NCBI GenBank assembly: GCA_003151275.1 | Contig: PLXC01000083.1 | Location: 32,777-96,776 of the forward strand | From: Candidatus Melainabacteria bacterium | GTDB lineage: Bacteria > Cyanobacteriota > Vampirovibrionia > Obscuribacterales > Obscuribacteraceae | Direction of reading: 5' to 3' | DNA: 64,000 nucleotides | Shown here: piece by piece, positions 16,841-25,296 of the stretch | Numbering within the stretch: position 1 is the first letter of the stretch | Layout of the letters: each line of letters begins with the position of its first letter | Made by a program: the position numbers and the translations under genes | Notes under the pieces: generated by a model | Databases searched by the model: none | Told to the model about the DNA's origin: nothing | The model's input: the letters and a program-made list of their open reading frames with translations, nothing else

Positions 16841-17440
16841 TTAACTGGCCGCCACTGATTGTTCCAGTTCAGTTGTCATCACGATCGAGAGGCGCTCTCG
16901 AATAGACCGCCTTTGTTGCGATTCACGTTTCTGCAACCTCTTTATTTCGGCGACAACAAAATCAATTCTCTCTTGCGGACCCATGGCTGGAACTCTGATC
17001 ACTTCCACATTGCGGCTGGTGTAGCAAGTCTCGAGAATGACGCTAATTTCTTTTGTGAATGAGAGATTTTCTCGGCGAACGTGATTGACTTCAAAAAATG
17101 GCAGCTCTTCGACAAGAAATGCCACTGTGTAATTCGATGCATCCAGTTTGGAAAATGCCTCAGGAATTTCGATTTTGTCGTATATGTAATAAGCCTCGCC
17201 GTCAAATAGACCGCGGTCTAAGAAGGTTGGCTCGCTGCTGTCAACGAGAGCTTTTTCAGCTTGCACTTGTCGGCGCAATACTTCTGCTTGAAACTTTGCT
17301 CTATCGACCCACGGAAGGAACTCGCCTTCTTTGATGATTTGCGTTGCGAACTCTTGCACCACCGGATAGCCAAGTTCAGCGAGCATGGCAATTATTGTCG
17401 TTTTGCCTACCGATGGACCGCCTGTGATCACTGCTCTCAT
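16841..17440 (-). CDS. P-loop AAA-family ATPase/kinase-like protein (AAA_28, NadR-like)
   Basis: A 199-residue single-domain protein beginning MRAVITGGPSVGKT, a Walker A motif at residues 7-14. TFLDRGLFDGEAYY resembles the LDRG substrate or lid motif of this small-kinase-like family (AAA_28, related to the kinase half of NadR). The ATG at 17440 is chosen because AAGGA lies about ten bases upstream and the P-loop then sits at the normal distance from the N-terminus; the frame is open 11 codons further up. The substrate is unknown. It stands alone between the patatin and OPT transporter genes, all on the minus strand. Confidence 0.75.
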   Translation of the reverse strand: MRAVITGGPSVGKTTIIAMLAELGYPVVQEFATQIIKEGEFLPWVDRAKFQAEVLRRQVQAEKALVDSSEPTFLDRGLFDGEAYYIYDKIEIPEAFSKLDASNYTVAFLVEELPFFEVNHVRRENLSFTKEISVILETCYTSRNVEVIRVPAMGPQERIDFVVAEIKRLQKRESQQRRSIRERLSIVMTTELEQSVAAS

Positions 17441-17625
17441 CTGCGCACTATCCTTCCGTTCACACGGGAGCATCTAACTCAGCCTATGCATCCAAGGAGC
17501 GGGCATGCGCAACGCGCAAACTGCCCGCCTAATTGAAGAAGCGTCAGCCGGCAATGTGCCGCTGCTTAAAAGACAACTTTAGGTACTTTCTTGAAATCCG
17601 GCAAGCTAAATTAAACCAAGGTTTC

Positions 17626-18606
17626 CTAAGGGTTGAGAGCCATGGTGGCTGCTTGGATTCGACTGCGGATTTCAGGAAGGGCCAATTCAGCCGCCACCTC
17701 TCCTGCTTTAATTGCCTTTCTGCCGTCAGCTGTTTTGCTTGAAAGCAGATGAATTCCATTCACGTCTGGTTGGACTACTAAGTCAGCAGCTTTGACTTGT
17801 TCTTCGTCGATTTTTGTCAAAATCATGTTGATAACGCGGTGTCCGACGCTCAAGATTTTTCGGAACGATTGTGGCTTGGCATCAAACTTTTCGTCCACAT
17901 CAACGGCGATAACGAGGTCTGCTCCCATCTCTTTGGCTTGCTTGACTGGAAGATTTGCTTCGATGCCACCATCAACAAACAACTTATCGTCAATGACAAC
18001 TGGCCTGCGTAGTTCAGGCACAGCCGAGCTGGCTTGAATAGCGCGTCCCAAGTTGCCTGTAGTAATTGAGTATGCTTTTCCGTCAAGAAGATTGGAGGCC
18101 ACCGCGCAAAATGGAATCTTCAGTTCTTCGATGTCGCGCAGTGTTGCCGGTAGAGAATCGTTCATATATTTTGCAAATTTGTTGCCCACATAAAGCCCAT
18201 CATAAGGGTGATAGCCAAGCAGGTGCGGGATAAGAAATAGTGGGATTACAGCTACTCTTACTGGAATAGGCACAGTGTAATAAGAGTGCGCAAATGATTT
18301 GTGCAGCATCTTTGTTTCGATCTCATCTGCTGATAGTCCAGCACAATACATACCGCCAACAATGGCTCCCATACTGGTTCCTGCTACCAAATCAATCGGT
18401 ATTCCTTGACGTTGCAGAACACGCAGAACGCCGATGTGAGCGAACCCTCTTGTGCCGCCGCCGCCCAGAGCCAGGGCGATTTTAGGCTTGCGAAGACCCT
18501 TTTCGATAGCCTGGGCTGCGCCCTTAAGAGGGATGCCTGGCTCAATTGCATACGAAGGCAAAGCGAGAAAGAGGGTTATTGCTAAGGCGAAAAATAACTT
18601 GATCAC
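17626..18606 (-). CDS. Patatin-like phospholipase, exported
   Basis: Predicted serine lipase or acyl hydrolase acting outside the cytoplasm. Numbering from the GTG at 18606, residues 1-20 (MIKLFFALAITLFLALPSYA) are a signal peptide. The oxyanion motif GGGGTRGFAHIG is at about 48-59, the nucleophile elbow GTSMG has S78, and the catalytic DGG is at 212-214, giving the complete patatin Ser-Asp dyad. The family hydrolyses acyl esters of phospholipids; bacterial members such as RssA also share this short form. The GTG is preferred over the ORF's far upstream codon because AAAGG lies seven bases before it and it places the signal peptide at the N-terminus. Confidence 0.85.
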   Translation of the reverse strand: MIKLFFALAITLFLALPSYAIEPGIPLKGAAQAIEKGLRKPKIALALGGGGTRGFAHIGVLRVLQRQGIPIDLVAGTSMGAIVGGMYCAGLSADEIETKMLHKSFAHSYYTVPIPVRVAVIPLFLIPHLLGYHPYDGLYVGNKFAKYMNDSLPATLRDIEELKIPFCAVASNLLDGKAYSITTGNLGRAIQASSAVPELRRPVVIDDKLFVDGGIEANLPVKQAKEMGADLVIAVDVDEKFDAKPQSFRKILSVGHRVINMILTKIDEEQVKAADLVVQPDVNGIHLLSSKTADGRKAIKAGEVAAELALPEIRSRIQAATMALNP

Positions 18607-18901
18607 AAAATGACCTTTGAAAAATTGAGGATACCGGGCGAGTGATTTCGCGACAGTATAAGGCACTGCTGTTTGCTGCGCTTGTTGCAATCGTCGCACC
18701 AATTCGTATCAGTTAATGACATTTCATGTACTCGTCCATACGGTTGATTAACTGTAGGTATGAGGTTGTTGATAACGTCGCGAATGCTGAATACTTTGTT
18801 TATAGGTTGTGCGGACTGTCATGGATATCGTACGTGCTATAAATGTAATCCTGTAGGTTGCCGTGAAAAGGCAGCTGCACCAAATGTGGGGGACGTGAAT
18901 T

Positions 18902-19756
18902 TTGGGAATCTTTAGTGAGGCGACTTTGTGGGCGTGCCTTTCTTTCGTCGCGTGGTTCGTAGTTTTTTACCTTTACCATGGACTTGGCATAACCCTGGGT
19001 TATCATCGCCTCCTGACTCATAAATCCCTGAGAGTGCCGCGCTGGTTGATGTACTTTATTGTCTCAGGCGGTTATTTGGGCTTGATGGGCTCACCAATAG
19101 TTTGGGTCGGGGTGCACCGTTTGCACCACCAAAAATCTGACGTCGACGGCGATCCACATTCACCGAAAGATGGATTCAAGCATGCGTTGTATGAATGGAT
19201 GTTTGACATGAGATCGGTGCAATCAGACGAAGAAATGCGCGCTCAGGTGCCAGACCTGATGGCTGATCCGCTCTTCCGGAAACTCGGCGATGATCACTCT
19301 CCATGGCAAGCTCAACTTTGCTTGGGTCTGTGTATTGTTTTTCGGTTGATAATTTGGGCGGTGTTTGGACCAATTGCTTTGGCTGCGAACATCTTCGCAA
19401 CGGCGACGATTTTCTGGAGCACTCAACTCGTCAATGCCGTGTGTCATTTGCCGAATGTCGGTTATAGGTCACACAACACGCGCGAGCAGAGCCGCAATGT
19501 TTGGTTTGTCGGTTTGCTGGCGCTTGGCGAAGGCTGGCATAACAATCACCACGCTGTTCCGAAGTCTGCTCGACATGGCATGGCTTGGTATGAAGTCGAC
19601 GTGACCTGGTACGCCGTGTGGCTGCTTGAAAAACTCGGACTGGCTAAAGCTGTGGTTCGTCCACCGAAGTCGTTGCAACGTAAAGCAGTTGAGTCGGTAG
19701 AATCTCCGTTTAGCTTTGATACAGGCGCTGAGCACATTCTCGTTAAGCAAGAGTAG
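18902..19756 (+). CDS. Acyl-CoA/acyl-lipid desaturase (stearoyl-CoA 9-desaturase family)
   Basis: Membrane-bound diiron fatty-acid desaturase. The three histidine boxes are present: H35-R-L-L-T-H40, H72-R-L-H75-H76 and H213-N-N-H216-H217, as in the delta-9 desaturase family. Hydrophobic segments lie near residues 8-33, 48-70, 140-165 and 165-190. At 284 residues it is the short bacterial/cyanobacterial form without a fused cytochrome b5. It would introduce a double bond, usually at carbon 9, using ferredoxin or cytochrome b5 electrons. The start is a TTG at 18902 with GGGGGA about eight bases upstream; no ATG is available before the first histidine box. It is convergent with the mmsA gene. 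Confidence 0.88.
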   Translation: MGIFSEATLWACLSFVAWFVVFYLYHGLGITLGYHRLLTHKSLRVPRWLMYFIVSGGYLGLMGSPIVWVGVHRLHHQKSDVDGDPHSPKDGFKHALYEWMFDMRSVQSDEEMRAQVPDLMADPLFRKLGDDHSPWQAQLCLGLCIVFRLIIWAVFGPIALAANIFATATIFWSTQLVNAVCHLPNVGYRSHNTREQSRNVWFVGLLALGEGWHNNHHAVPKSARHGMAWYEVDVTWYAVWLLEKLGLAKAVVRPPKSLQRKAVESVESPFSFDTGAEHILVKQE

Positions 19757-19849
19757 TCGACTATCGTCTACAAATTGCGCGCTGTGGTTATGAGCAAGTG
19801 TGCGCTGCGCTTAATTCGTGCATTAGTCCGCTCCAGACCAAACGTCTAC

Positions 19850-19883
19850 AAACAAAAATCGACATGCGGTGAACATGTCGATT
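19850..19883 (-). terminator. Rho-independent terminator of the mmsA-type gene
   Basis: AATCGACATG (19857-19866) pairs perfectly with CATGTCGATT (19874-19883) around a seven-base loop. Read on the minus strand the stem runs straight into TTTTTG. It begins about 30 bases past the stop of the minus-strand methylmalonate-semialdehyde dehydrogenase gene. On the plus strand there is no T-run after it, so it serves the minus-strand gene. Confidence 0.85.
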
Positions 19884-19913
19884 CGATAATAGCGATCGAG
19901 ACTGGTTCCGACT

Positions 19914-21440
19914 CTAGGACTTTGTTTTCCAAACTGGATCGACGAATTTCTTCTGGGTTGGTTCACCAAACCATCTGGTCATAGTCATCTTTTGTTGAGT
20001 GTAGAACTGGATGCCTTCTTTTCCTTGTATGTGCAGATCGCCATAAAAGGAATTGTTCCAACCGGTGAAAGGGAACCATGCCATGGACGCCGGCACTCCC
20101 ACGTTAACGCCGATCATGCCTGCGTTGAAGTGGCGCTTGAACTGACGGGCTGAACGGCCACTGTTCGTGTAGATGACAGCTCCGTTGCCGTAAGGACATT
20201 CTTGTCCAAGCTTAATTGCCTCCTCGATATTTTCTACGCGCACCACGGATAATACCGGTCCAAATATCTCCTCTTTGACAATGCTCATTTCTGCTTTGGC
20301 GTGATCGAAGATTGTTGGGCCAAGGAAGTATCCCTTTGGCGCATCTTGGACTTTAACTGTTCTACCGTCGAGAGCTAGCTTGGCGCCTTCCGTTGCACCC
20401 TTGTCGATCATTCCGGTCACCTTTTTTAGGTGCTCCGCTGATACCAGCGGACCCATATCTGGATTGCCACCATCATCGGTGCGGCCGATTTTCATCTTTG
20501 CGGTTGCTTCCACAAGACGTGGGATCAAATCTTCCGCCGCTTTGCCAACGGGCACTGCCAAGCTTCCGGCCATGCAACGCTCGCCTGCGCAACCGAAAGC
20601 AGAAGCCTGAAGGGCTTGCACAGTATGGTCCATATCAGCATCAGGCATGATGATGATGTGATTTTTTGCGCCGCCGGCAGCTTGCACGCGTTTGCCGTTT
20701 GCGGTGCCTTTTTCATAGACGTATTTTGCGATATTAGTCGAACCGACGAATGAAATCGCTTTGATCAGTGGATGCTCAAGCAAGGCGTTGACGCAATCTT
20801 TGCCGCCGTGAACGATGTTGAACACGCCCTTGGGCAAGCCGGCTTCCATCAAACACTCAGCAATCAGCATGCTGCTCATCGGCACTTTTTCCGAAGGCTT
20901 GAGGACAAAAGTATTGCCGCAAGTCAAGGACAGCGGGTACATCCACAATGGCACCATGGCTGGAAAGTTGAACGGGGTTATTCCCGCGCAAACTCCAATT
21001 GGATGACGCATCGTTTCGCAATCGACGTTGCGAGCGATGTTTTCAAGGCATTCTCCGGTCATCAAACTGGGAATACCGCAGGCGAATTCAACGACTTCAA
21101 TGCCTCGTTGCACTGATGCTCTGGCTTCGTTTAGGGTCTTACCGTGCTCTCTGGTGACACATTTGGCAATTTCTTCATAACGCCTCTCAAGGTTGTTCTT
21201 GAAGCGAAACATGACTCGAGCTCGCTCAACGATTGGTGTTTCAGCCCAATCGTAATATGCTTCCTGGGCGGCTCTGACGGCTCTGTCTACGTCTTGGTCT
21301 CCTCCCATCGGCACTTTTGCGATCAGTTCACCAGTTGACGGGTTGTTAATGTCACCGAACTCCGTTGCAGCGGAATCCACCCAATCGCCGCCTACCAGCA
21401 ACTTGCAGGTAGTCACGGCCTTACTTTCAGCCACTGCCAT
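19914..21440 (-). CDS. mmsA: CoA-acylating methylmalonate-semialdehyde dehydrogenase
   Basis: Oxidises methylmalonate semialdehyde to propionyl-CoA (or malonate semialdehyde to acetyl-CoA) with NAD and CoA, in valine, thymine or inositol catabolism. At 508 residues it has the ALDH fold with ITPFNFPAMVPLW (about 154-166), LKPSEKVP, and the nucleophile C289 in GERCMA. The usual ALDH general-base glutamate is replaced in the GGAKNH segment, the feature that separates CoA-dependent MMSDH from ordinary aldehyde dehydrogenases. The ATG has a strong AGGAGG-type ribosome-binding site. No valine or inositol pathway gene lies nearby, so the gene is a stand-alone unit with its own terminator; iolA is the equivalent name in inositol operons. 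Confidence 0.9.
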   Translation of the reverse strand: MAVAESKAVTTCKLLVGGDWVDSAATEFGDINNPSTGELIAKVPMGGDQDVDRAVRAAQEAYYDWAETPIVERARVMFRFKNNLERRYEEIAKCVTREHGKTLNEARASVQRGIEVVEFACGIPSLMTGECLENIARNVDCETMRHPIGVCAGITPFNFPAMVPLWMYPLSLTCGNTFVLKPSEKVPMSSMLIAECLMEAGLPKGVFNIVHGGKDCVNALLEHPLIKAISFVGSTNIAKYVYEKGTANGKRVQAAGGAKNHIIIMPDADMDHTVQALQASAFGCAGERCMAGSLAVPVGKAAEDLIPRLVEATAKMKIGRTDDGGNPDMGPLVSAEHLKKVTGMIDKGATEGAKLALDGRTVKVQDAPKGYFLGPTIFDHAKAEMSIVKEEIFGPVLSVVRVENIEEAIKLGQECPYGNGAVIYTNSGRSARQFKRHFNAGMIGVNVGVPASMAWFPFTGWNNSFYGDLHIQGKEGIQFYTQQKMTMTRWFGEPTQKKFVDPVWKTKS

Positions 21441-21835
21441 CGCCTATTCCTCCTGGGAATGTAAATAGTCGTTCATCAGAATATCGGTTAGATAGCCAAT
21501 TGACAATTGAAGGAGAGTGTCAGGGATGGGGGTTAAGTAGCGTCGGGGGCACGGGCACCTGCATACGATGGTTACAGGATGTTAGGTATAACTTTTCTAA
21601 TTTAAGAGTTTTCAACTGCTGGTCGATCAATTTTTCTGGGTGATTTTAGTGGCAAATTAGTGGTTTTTAGCGGGCTCTGAAATTTCGAAGCAATCCATAT
21701 AAAGAGATTTGACGAAAAATTTTGGCAGGTGACTGACGAAACTGCCAAGACCTGCCATACTAGTGGCGTACAATTCAGACCAAGGTTCTCAATGTATTGA
21801 GATTTTGCGGTCGAAATAGGTTGAGAATAAGGCAC
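21441..21835. other. 395-bp divergent intergenic region with palindromes before the RRM gene
   Basis: No gene is seen; it separates mmsA (leftwards) from the RRM protein gene (rightwards). A -10-like TACAAT is at 21769-21774, without a good -35. TCTCAAT and ATTGAGA form an inverted repeat at 21787-21802, in the expected leader or operator position. Further up, TTGGCAG (21722-21728) can pair either with CTGCCAA (21742-21748) or, shifted, with CCTGCCA (21751-21757), so two mutually exclusive hairpins are possible. The functional meaning of these is unknown. Confidence 0.4.
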
Positions 21836-22120
21836 ATGAATAACAAATTGTTTGTAGGGAATCTTTCGTTCAAAACGACTCAGCAAGGGCTTCAAGACCT
21901 TTTCGCTGAATACGGTGAGGTTGTTTCGGTTGCGATTCCGCAAGATCGCGACACCGGAAGACAGCGCGGTTTCGCGTTCGTCGAAATGGCTAATCAGGCA
22001 GACGCCGAAGCAGCCATCAAAGCGCTCAACGGTCGCGACCTAGATGGTCGTCAGATCGCCGTTAACGTTTCCACTCCAAAGCCAAAAGATGGCGGTGGCG
22101 GTGGCAGAGGTCGCTGGTAA
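21836..22120 (+). CDS. Small RRM-domain RNA-binding protein (cyanobacterial Rbp type)
   Basis: A 94-residue protein consisting of one RNA-recognition motif and a short glycine tail. RNP2 is LFVGNLSF (residues 5-12) and RNP1 is RGFAFVEM (about 43-50), both with their aromatic RNA-stacking residues. The tail GGGGGRGRW resembles the glycine-rich C-terminus of cyanobacterial Rbp proteins, several of which are cold-induced and bind mRNA. The ATG at 21836 has TAAGG just upstream and gives the family's usual N-terminus; an upstream in-frame codon at 21797 would add 13 atypical residues. A strong terminator follows 61 bases after the stop, so it is monocistronic. Confidence 0.92.
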   Translation: MNNKLFVGNLSFKTTQQGLQDLFAEYGEVVSVAIPQDRDTGRQRGFAFVEMANQADAEAAIKALNGRDLDGRQIAVNVSTPKPKDGGGGGRGRW

Positions 22121-22181
22121 ACATCAGCACTCGCCCGCTGAACAGTTCTCTAAACAGAACATGTAAAGCAATAATTCATTT

Positions 22182-22209
22182 AGTCCCGGTCGCAAGACTG
22201 GGACTTTTT
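22182..22209 (+). terminator. Rho-independent terminator of the RRM gene
   Basis: AGTCCCGGTC (22182-22191) pairs with GACTGGGACT (22196-22205) with one G-T wobble, closing a four-base GCAA loop, and is followed by TTTTT. It lies about 60 bases after the RRM gene stop in the right orientation. Confidence 0.88.
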
Positions 22210-22217
22210 GTAAGGAG

Positions 22218-22388
22218 CGCGACTGTCCACAGTCGCCCATGTTCACCAATCGATTAATGACGAAATCGCGAGGTGGGACTGGAGTTCGCGCTCCATTAAG
22301 ATCGAGGCGGGACTGGAGTCCCGCGCTCCATCAAGGCGGGACTGGAGTCCCGCGCTCCATCGAGGCGGGAGTGTAGTCCCGCGCTCCG
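22218..22388. repeat. Cluster of 27-30-bp palindromic repeats
   Basis: Four near-tandem units share the core GGCGGGACTGGAGTCCCGCG followed by CTCCAT, at about 22270-22295, 22304-22332, 22335-22361 and 22362-22388. In each complete unit CGGGACT and AGTCCCG form an inverted repeat that would fold into a short hairpin. A fifth, diverged hairpin of the same style (GCGACTG/CAGTCGC) is at about 22222-22239. They fill the space between two convergent genes, and the last unit runs up to the stop codon of the beta-propeller gene. The spacing between units is only a few bases and there is no variable spacer, so this is a REP/BIME-like intergenic repeat rather than a CRISPR. Confidence 0.8.
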
Positions 22389-23921
22389 TTATTCCTCTTT
22401 ATTATGTTGCGCGTTACCGCCCCACGCTGTCCAATCCACCGCGTCTTTTAAGCCGGTCTTTAAGCAGATGACGATGCCGTTTGAAGTTCCGACATAGACG
22501 TTTCCGTTTGCCAGAGCCGGTTGGAAGGTAATGGGATTGTTCGTGGAGTAATCAAAGTTCAAGCTGCCGTTCTTTTGATTCACCGAAAGAATGTGTCCGT
22601 TTGAACTGGCGAGGTAGAGGTTTTCTTTGCCAACAGCAGCTGGAGAGAACAGCTGAGAGTTAGGTGTTATGCCTTTCCCGTGTACGTTTGCTGTCCAGCT
22701 GAGCGTGCTGTCTTTTGCACTCGACCGAATGTTTGTGCCGTTATTGTAGAAGAAAGTATTTCCTTTGGTGGCTACTCTCGAACCTTGATAGGCCCAGCCG
22801 CCAACAACGTTGTCGACCGGAATGCCTGATGCCTTCTGAAGTTGAGCGCTCATTGGAGCACTAGAAAAACCAACTGAGGAATCGAGTTGAGCCATGCTTG
22901 CTTTGCCCATTCCATTCATAGCGCTGCCTTTTTCCAAATAGGGCGCGGGGCTAGAAGCCGGAGCCGCAGCCGCAGCTACTTTCGCATATCCCTGTTTGTC
23001 ATAAACCTGCAAACCTTCATAAGCTAATTTCTTTCGATCTTCTCGTTGTGTGAAAACAATCCCTTGTTTTGTAGCAAGTGGTGCGCTCGTGCCGGCGTTC
23101 GCTTTTTGCCATAATTCGGCGCCGGAGTCTGCGTTCAAGCAAAATGAAGTGCCGTCCTGGCATGTCAAAAGAACTTGACCATCATTGATGATTGGAGCTG
23201 AAATGGCGTCGGCCGTAATTGGATGAGTCCATAAATGTTTGCCGGTTTTGAGATCTGCACAAAGCAGTCTGTGACTGTATTTGGCGTCGATGGATTCTTT
23301 TTTGCTGTTGCCGTTTCCATAAATGTTGTGAGCGGAAATTTGACTGTTGCCGTGACTTTGCCCGGCCGGGTAAGCCATGTAAAGCTTGCCCTTGTAAATC
23401 GCAGGTTGGCTCATGAGCGGGTCACCTAGCCATTCTTGCCATACGAGTTTGCCGGTCTTCGCATCCAAAACATAGACGGTGCAACTTTCAGTGTTGAAAG
23501 CACAGAGCCCATCCTCCACAACTGCGGCCGTCGGACCGTCATCGCCAGTTGTGTATTTCCAAGCTAATGCTCCACTTTGGGCGTCGAAAGCGTAAAACTC
23601 GTGCGAGCCATAGCCGCCTCCGACAAAGAGCATGCCATTCCAAAATGCCGGGGTGGCGATTGGTCTGCCGCCTGGAATGCTAATTGCCCATCCTTCTTTG
23701 TTGTCGCTAGTCTTGAAAACTGTCGCTTTCAATTCAAATTTTGGACGTTGCATCGCTATGGGAATGGCTTTATCCAGATTCAACTCAATGGTGCGCACTG
23801 GTTGTGCTGGTTTGACGCCAGTTGTCACAGGTACGGCGGGTCCAGCTGCCAGCGCTGTTGTTGCCGTACAAAGTGTGACGAGTGAAAGCGTTAAAGATCC
23901 CATTAGTCGAGCATTTTTCAT
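22389..23921 (-). CDS. Exported PQQ-type beta-propeller protein
   Basis: A 510-residue secreted protein. The ATG at 23921 is preceded by GGAGG and begins a signal peptide (MKNARLMGSLTLSLVTLCTATTALA is the region, cleaved near AAG). The rest is made of repeated blades with the PQQ/PQQ-like pattern, for example FYAFDAQSGALAWKY, VYVLDAKTGKLVWQEW, LLCADLKTGKHLWTH, FCLNADSGAELWQK and ILSVNQKNGSLNFDY, so about seven or eight blades. Such proteins include BamB-like scaffolds and PQQ dehydrogenases; no calcium or PQQ catalytic residue set is recognised, so a structural or binding role is more likely. A proline/alanine-rich loop (APASSPAPY) interrupts the propeller around residue 325. Confidence 0.8.
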   Translation of the reverse strand: MKNARLMGSLTLSLVTLCTATTALAAGPAVPVTTGVKPAQPVRTIELNLDKAIPIAMQRPKFELKATVFKTSDNKEGWAISIPGGRPIATPAFWNGMLFVGGGYGSHEFYAFDAQSGALAWKYTTGDDGPTAAVVEDGLCAFNTESCTVYVLDAKTGKLVWQEWLGDPLMSQPAIYKGKLYMAYPAGQSHGNSQISAHNIYGNGNSKKESIDAKYSHRLLCADLKTGKHLWTHPITADAISAPIINDGQVLLTCQDGTSFCLNADSGAELWQKANAGTSAPLATKQGIVFTQREDRKKLAYEGLQVYDKQGYAKVAAAAAPASSPAPYLEKGSAMNGMGKASMAQLDSSVGFSSAPMSAQLQKASGIPVDNVVGGWAYQGSRVATKGNTFFYNNGTNIRSSAKDSTLSWTANVHGKGITPNSQLFSPAAVGKENLYLASSNGHILSVNQKNGSLNFDYSTNNPITFQPALANGNVYVGTSNGIVICLKTGLKDAVDWTAWGGNAQHNKEE

Positions 23922-24138
23922 ACTTCCTCCAAATGGCAAGCTGTTCTTTCATTCATTGAAGCGTTGTCACTTGCAGGTTTAATCCGTAAAAACCCTGAAA
24001 CTGATTCAGGACATCAGATGAAATTGCAGCCTTAGGGCTTCATCCATGAGGCCCAGGTGATGTACTGTTGTACTATTCAATAACAACGGCGTGGTGGGGC
24101 GTGAAAGGGCTGTCTTTCACTTAATAGGGTCTTTAAAA

Positions 24139-25251
24139 ATGAGTGACGAAAACAAGGATTCAAAACTTTCCTCCGACGATCTGAACAAACAAATCATCGG
24201 GGCTATTGCCAAGCCTTACAAAGGTGAGCAAACCTCGCGCTGGATTAAGAACATGGACGATGAGGCCCTGGCCACAGAGATCACCAACGCCGCTCCCAGT
24301 GAGAGTCTCAACTTGAACAGCGTCGCTTTGATCGATAAGTTGTTTACTGAGTTTCAGAGATACGCCTACGAATACCAGCAGAGCCCGGCCACGGCAGGTC
24401 AGCATTTCGCTATCAACGTGGGCACACCAAAAGTCAACGATGCACCCTCAACTCCTCAGTATGGACAGGTTCCCGTGCTTTGCCAGGGGCATGTGTCAAC
24501 AACTCACTGGGCGATGATTTTCATCGGATTTGTTGGCAAAGTGCAGGCGTTCGTTGTTCCTGTTGAGTACACAGTCGGCTTCCGACCTAGTCAAAAGGAG
24601 TTCGCGCCATTTGTGGAAATGAAGGCAGTTTCCGAAAAGAACGTAACCGACTGGCGCATTGACGGCTATCCGATCTCAAGCAGTTTGCTGCCGCCTTTGG
24701 CAAAGCGATTTTTTGGCTCTTTGATCAAGGTTGAGCGGGAAGAGGCGAAGCATACGGATGTCTTCGTCTGGGATCCCTCTATCCGAGTGGAAGCAGCGCC
24801 GATGCCGAGACGGATGGATGAGTCTGATGGCGTTCAGCTTTTGTCTGACGCTGTTTTGCAACAAGAAGCACAGCTCAAGCAAAAATTTCAACAAGCATCG
24901 CCGGCACAATATCAGTCGCAGTCGCAGTCGCAACAGTCGCAATTGGTTCGTCAACAACAGCCCCGACCGCAGGCTCAACAGGATCGCCCGATGCCCGCTG
25001 GCGACGGAGAAACTGATACAGTTCCGCAAGCGTTCGATCGCAACAACCAGATCATTCAATCTGCCCTTGCTGACTTTTTGGACAGAATGGATTTAGAAGT
25101 TGACAGATTGACCAAGATCGGCACGATGACTATACAAGCTCAAGATATGGCAGGCGCTCAGCGAACAATTATTCGAAGCGCTAAGCTAAAAGAGATGCGC
25201 GACCGGGTAAATGATCTATCAAATGAATGGAATGCTGTCGTCTCTGAATAA
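24139..25251 (+). CDS. Unknown cytoplasmic protein with glutamine-rich linker (370 aa)
   Basis: I do not recognise this protein. The N-terminal 230 residues look globular (WIKNMDDEALATEI, then VPVLCQGHVSTTHWAMIFIGFVG and YTVGFRPSQKEFAPFVEM). Residues about 250-305 are a low-complexity Gln/Ser/Pro linker (QYQSQSQSQQSQ), and the last 60 residues are a charged helical segment (DFLDRMDLEVDRLTKIG, ending VNDLSNEWNAV). No signal peptide or membrane segment is present. The ATG at 24139 is chosen because AGGG lies upstream and the 16 residues before it look non-coding. The Ser/Thr kinase gene follows after 45 bp on the same strand, so this protein may be its partner or substrate, but that rests only on position. 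Confidence 0.7.
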   Translation: MSDENKDSKLSSDDLNKQIIGAIAKPYKGEQTSRWIKNMDDEALATEITNAAPSESLNLNSVALIDKLFTEFQRYAYEYQQSPATAGQHFAINVGTPKVNDAPSTPQYGQVPVLCQGHVSTTHWAMIFIGFVGKVQAFVVPVEYTVGFRPSQKEFAPFVEMKAVSEKNVTDWRIDGYPISSSLLPPLAKRFFGSLIKVEREEAKHTDVFVWDPSIRVEAAPMPRRMDESDGVQLLSDAVLQQEAQLKQKFQQASPAQYQSQSQSQQSQLVRQQQPRPQAQQDRPMPAGDGETDTVPQAFDRNNQIIQSALADFLDRMDLEVDRLTKIGTMTIQAQDMAGAQRTIIRSAKLKEMRDRVNDLSNEWNAVVSE

Positions 25252-25296
25252 TGAACTTATAGCCTTTGCGACGACCGCTACCGCGGGACTTTAATC

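Noticed and set aside
1222..21440. DMSP pathway made of the MMT homologue plus the mmsA-type dehydrogenase
   Set aside because: Some organisms make DMSP from S-methylmethionine through an aldehyde, but the two genes are over 15 kb apart and the dehydrogenase has clear MMSDH features.
22270..22388. CRISPR array
   Set aside because: Units are palindromic and nearly contiguous with no variable spacers of uniform length, and no cas gene is present.
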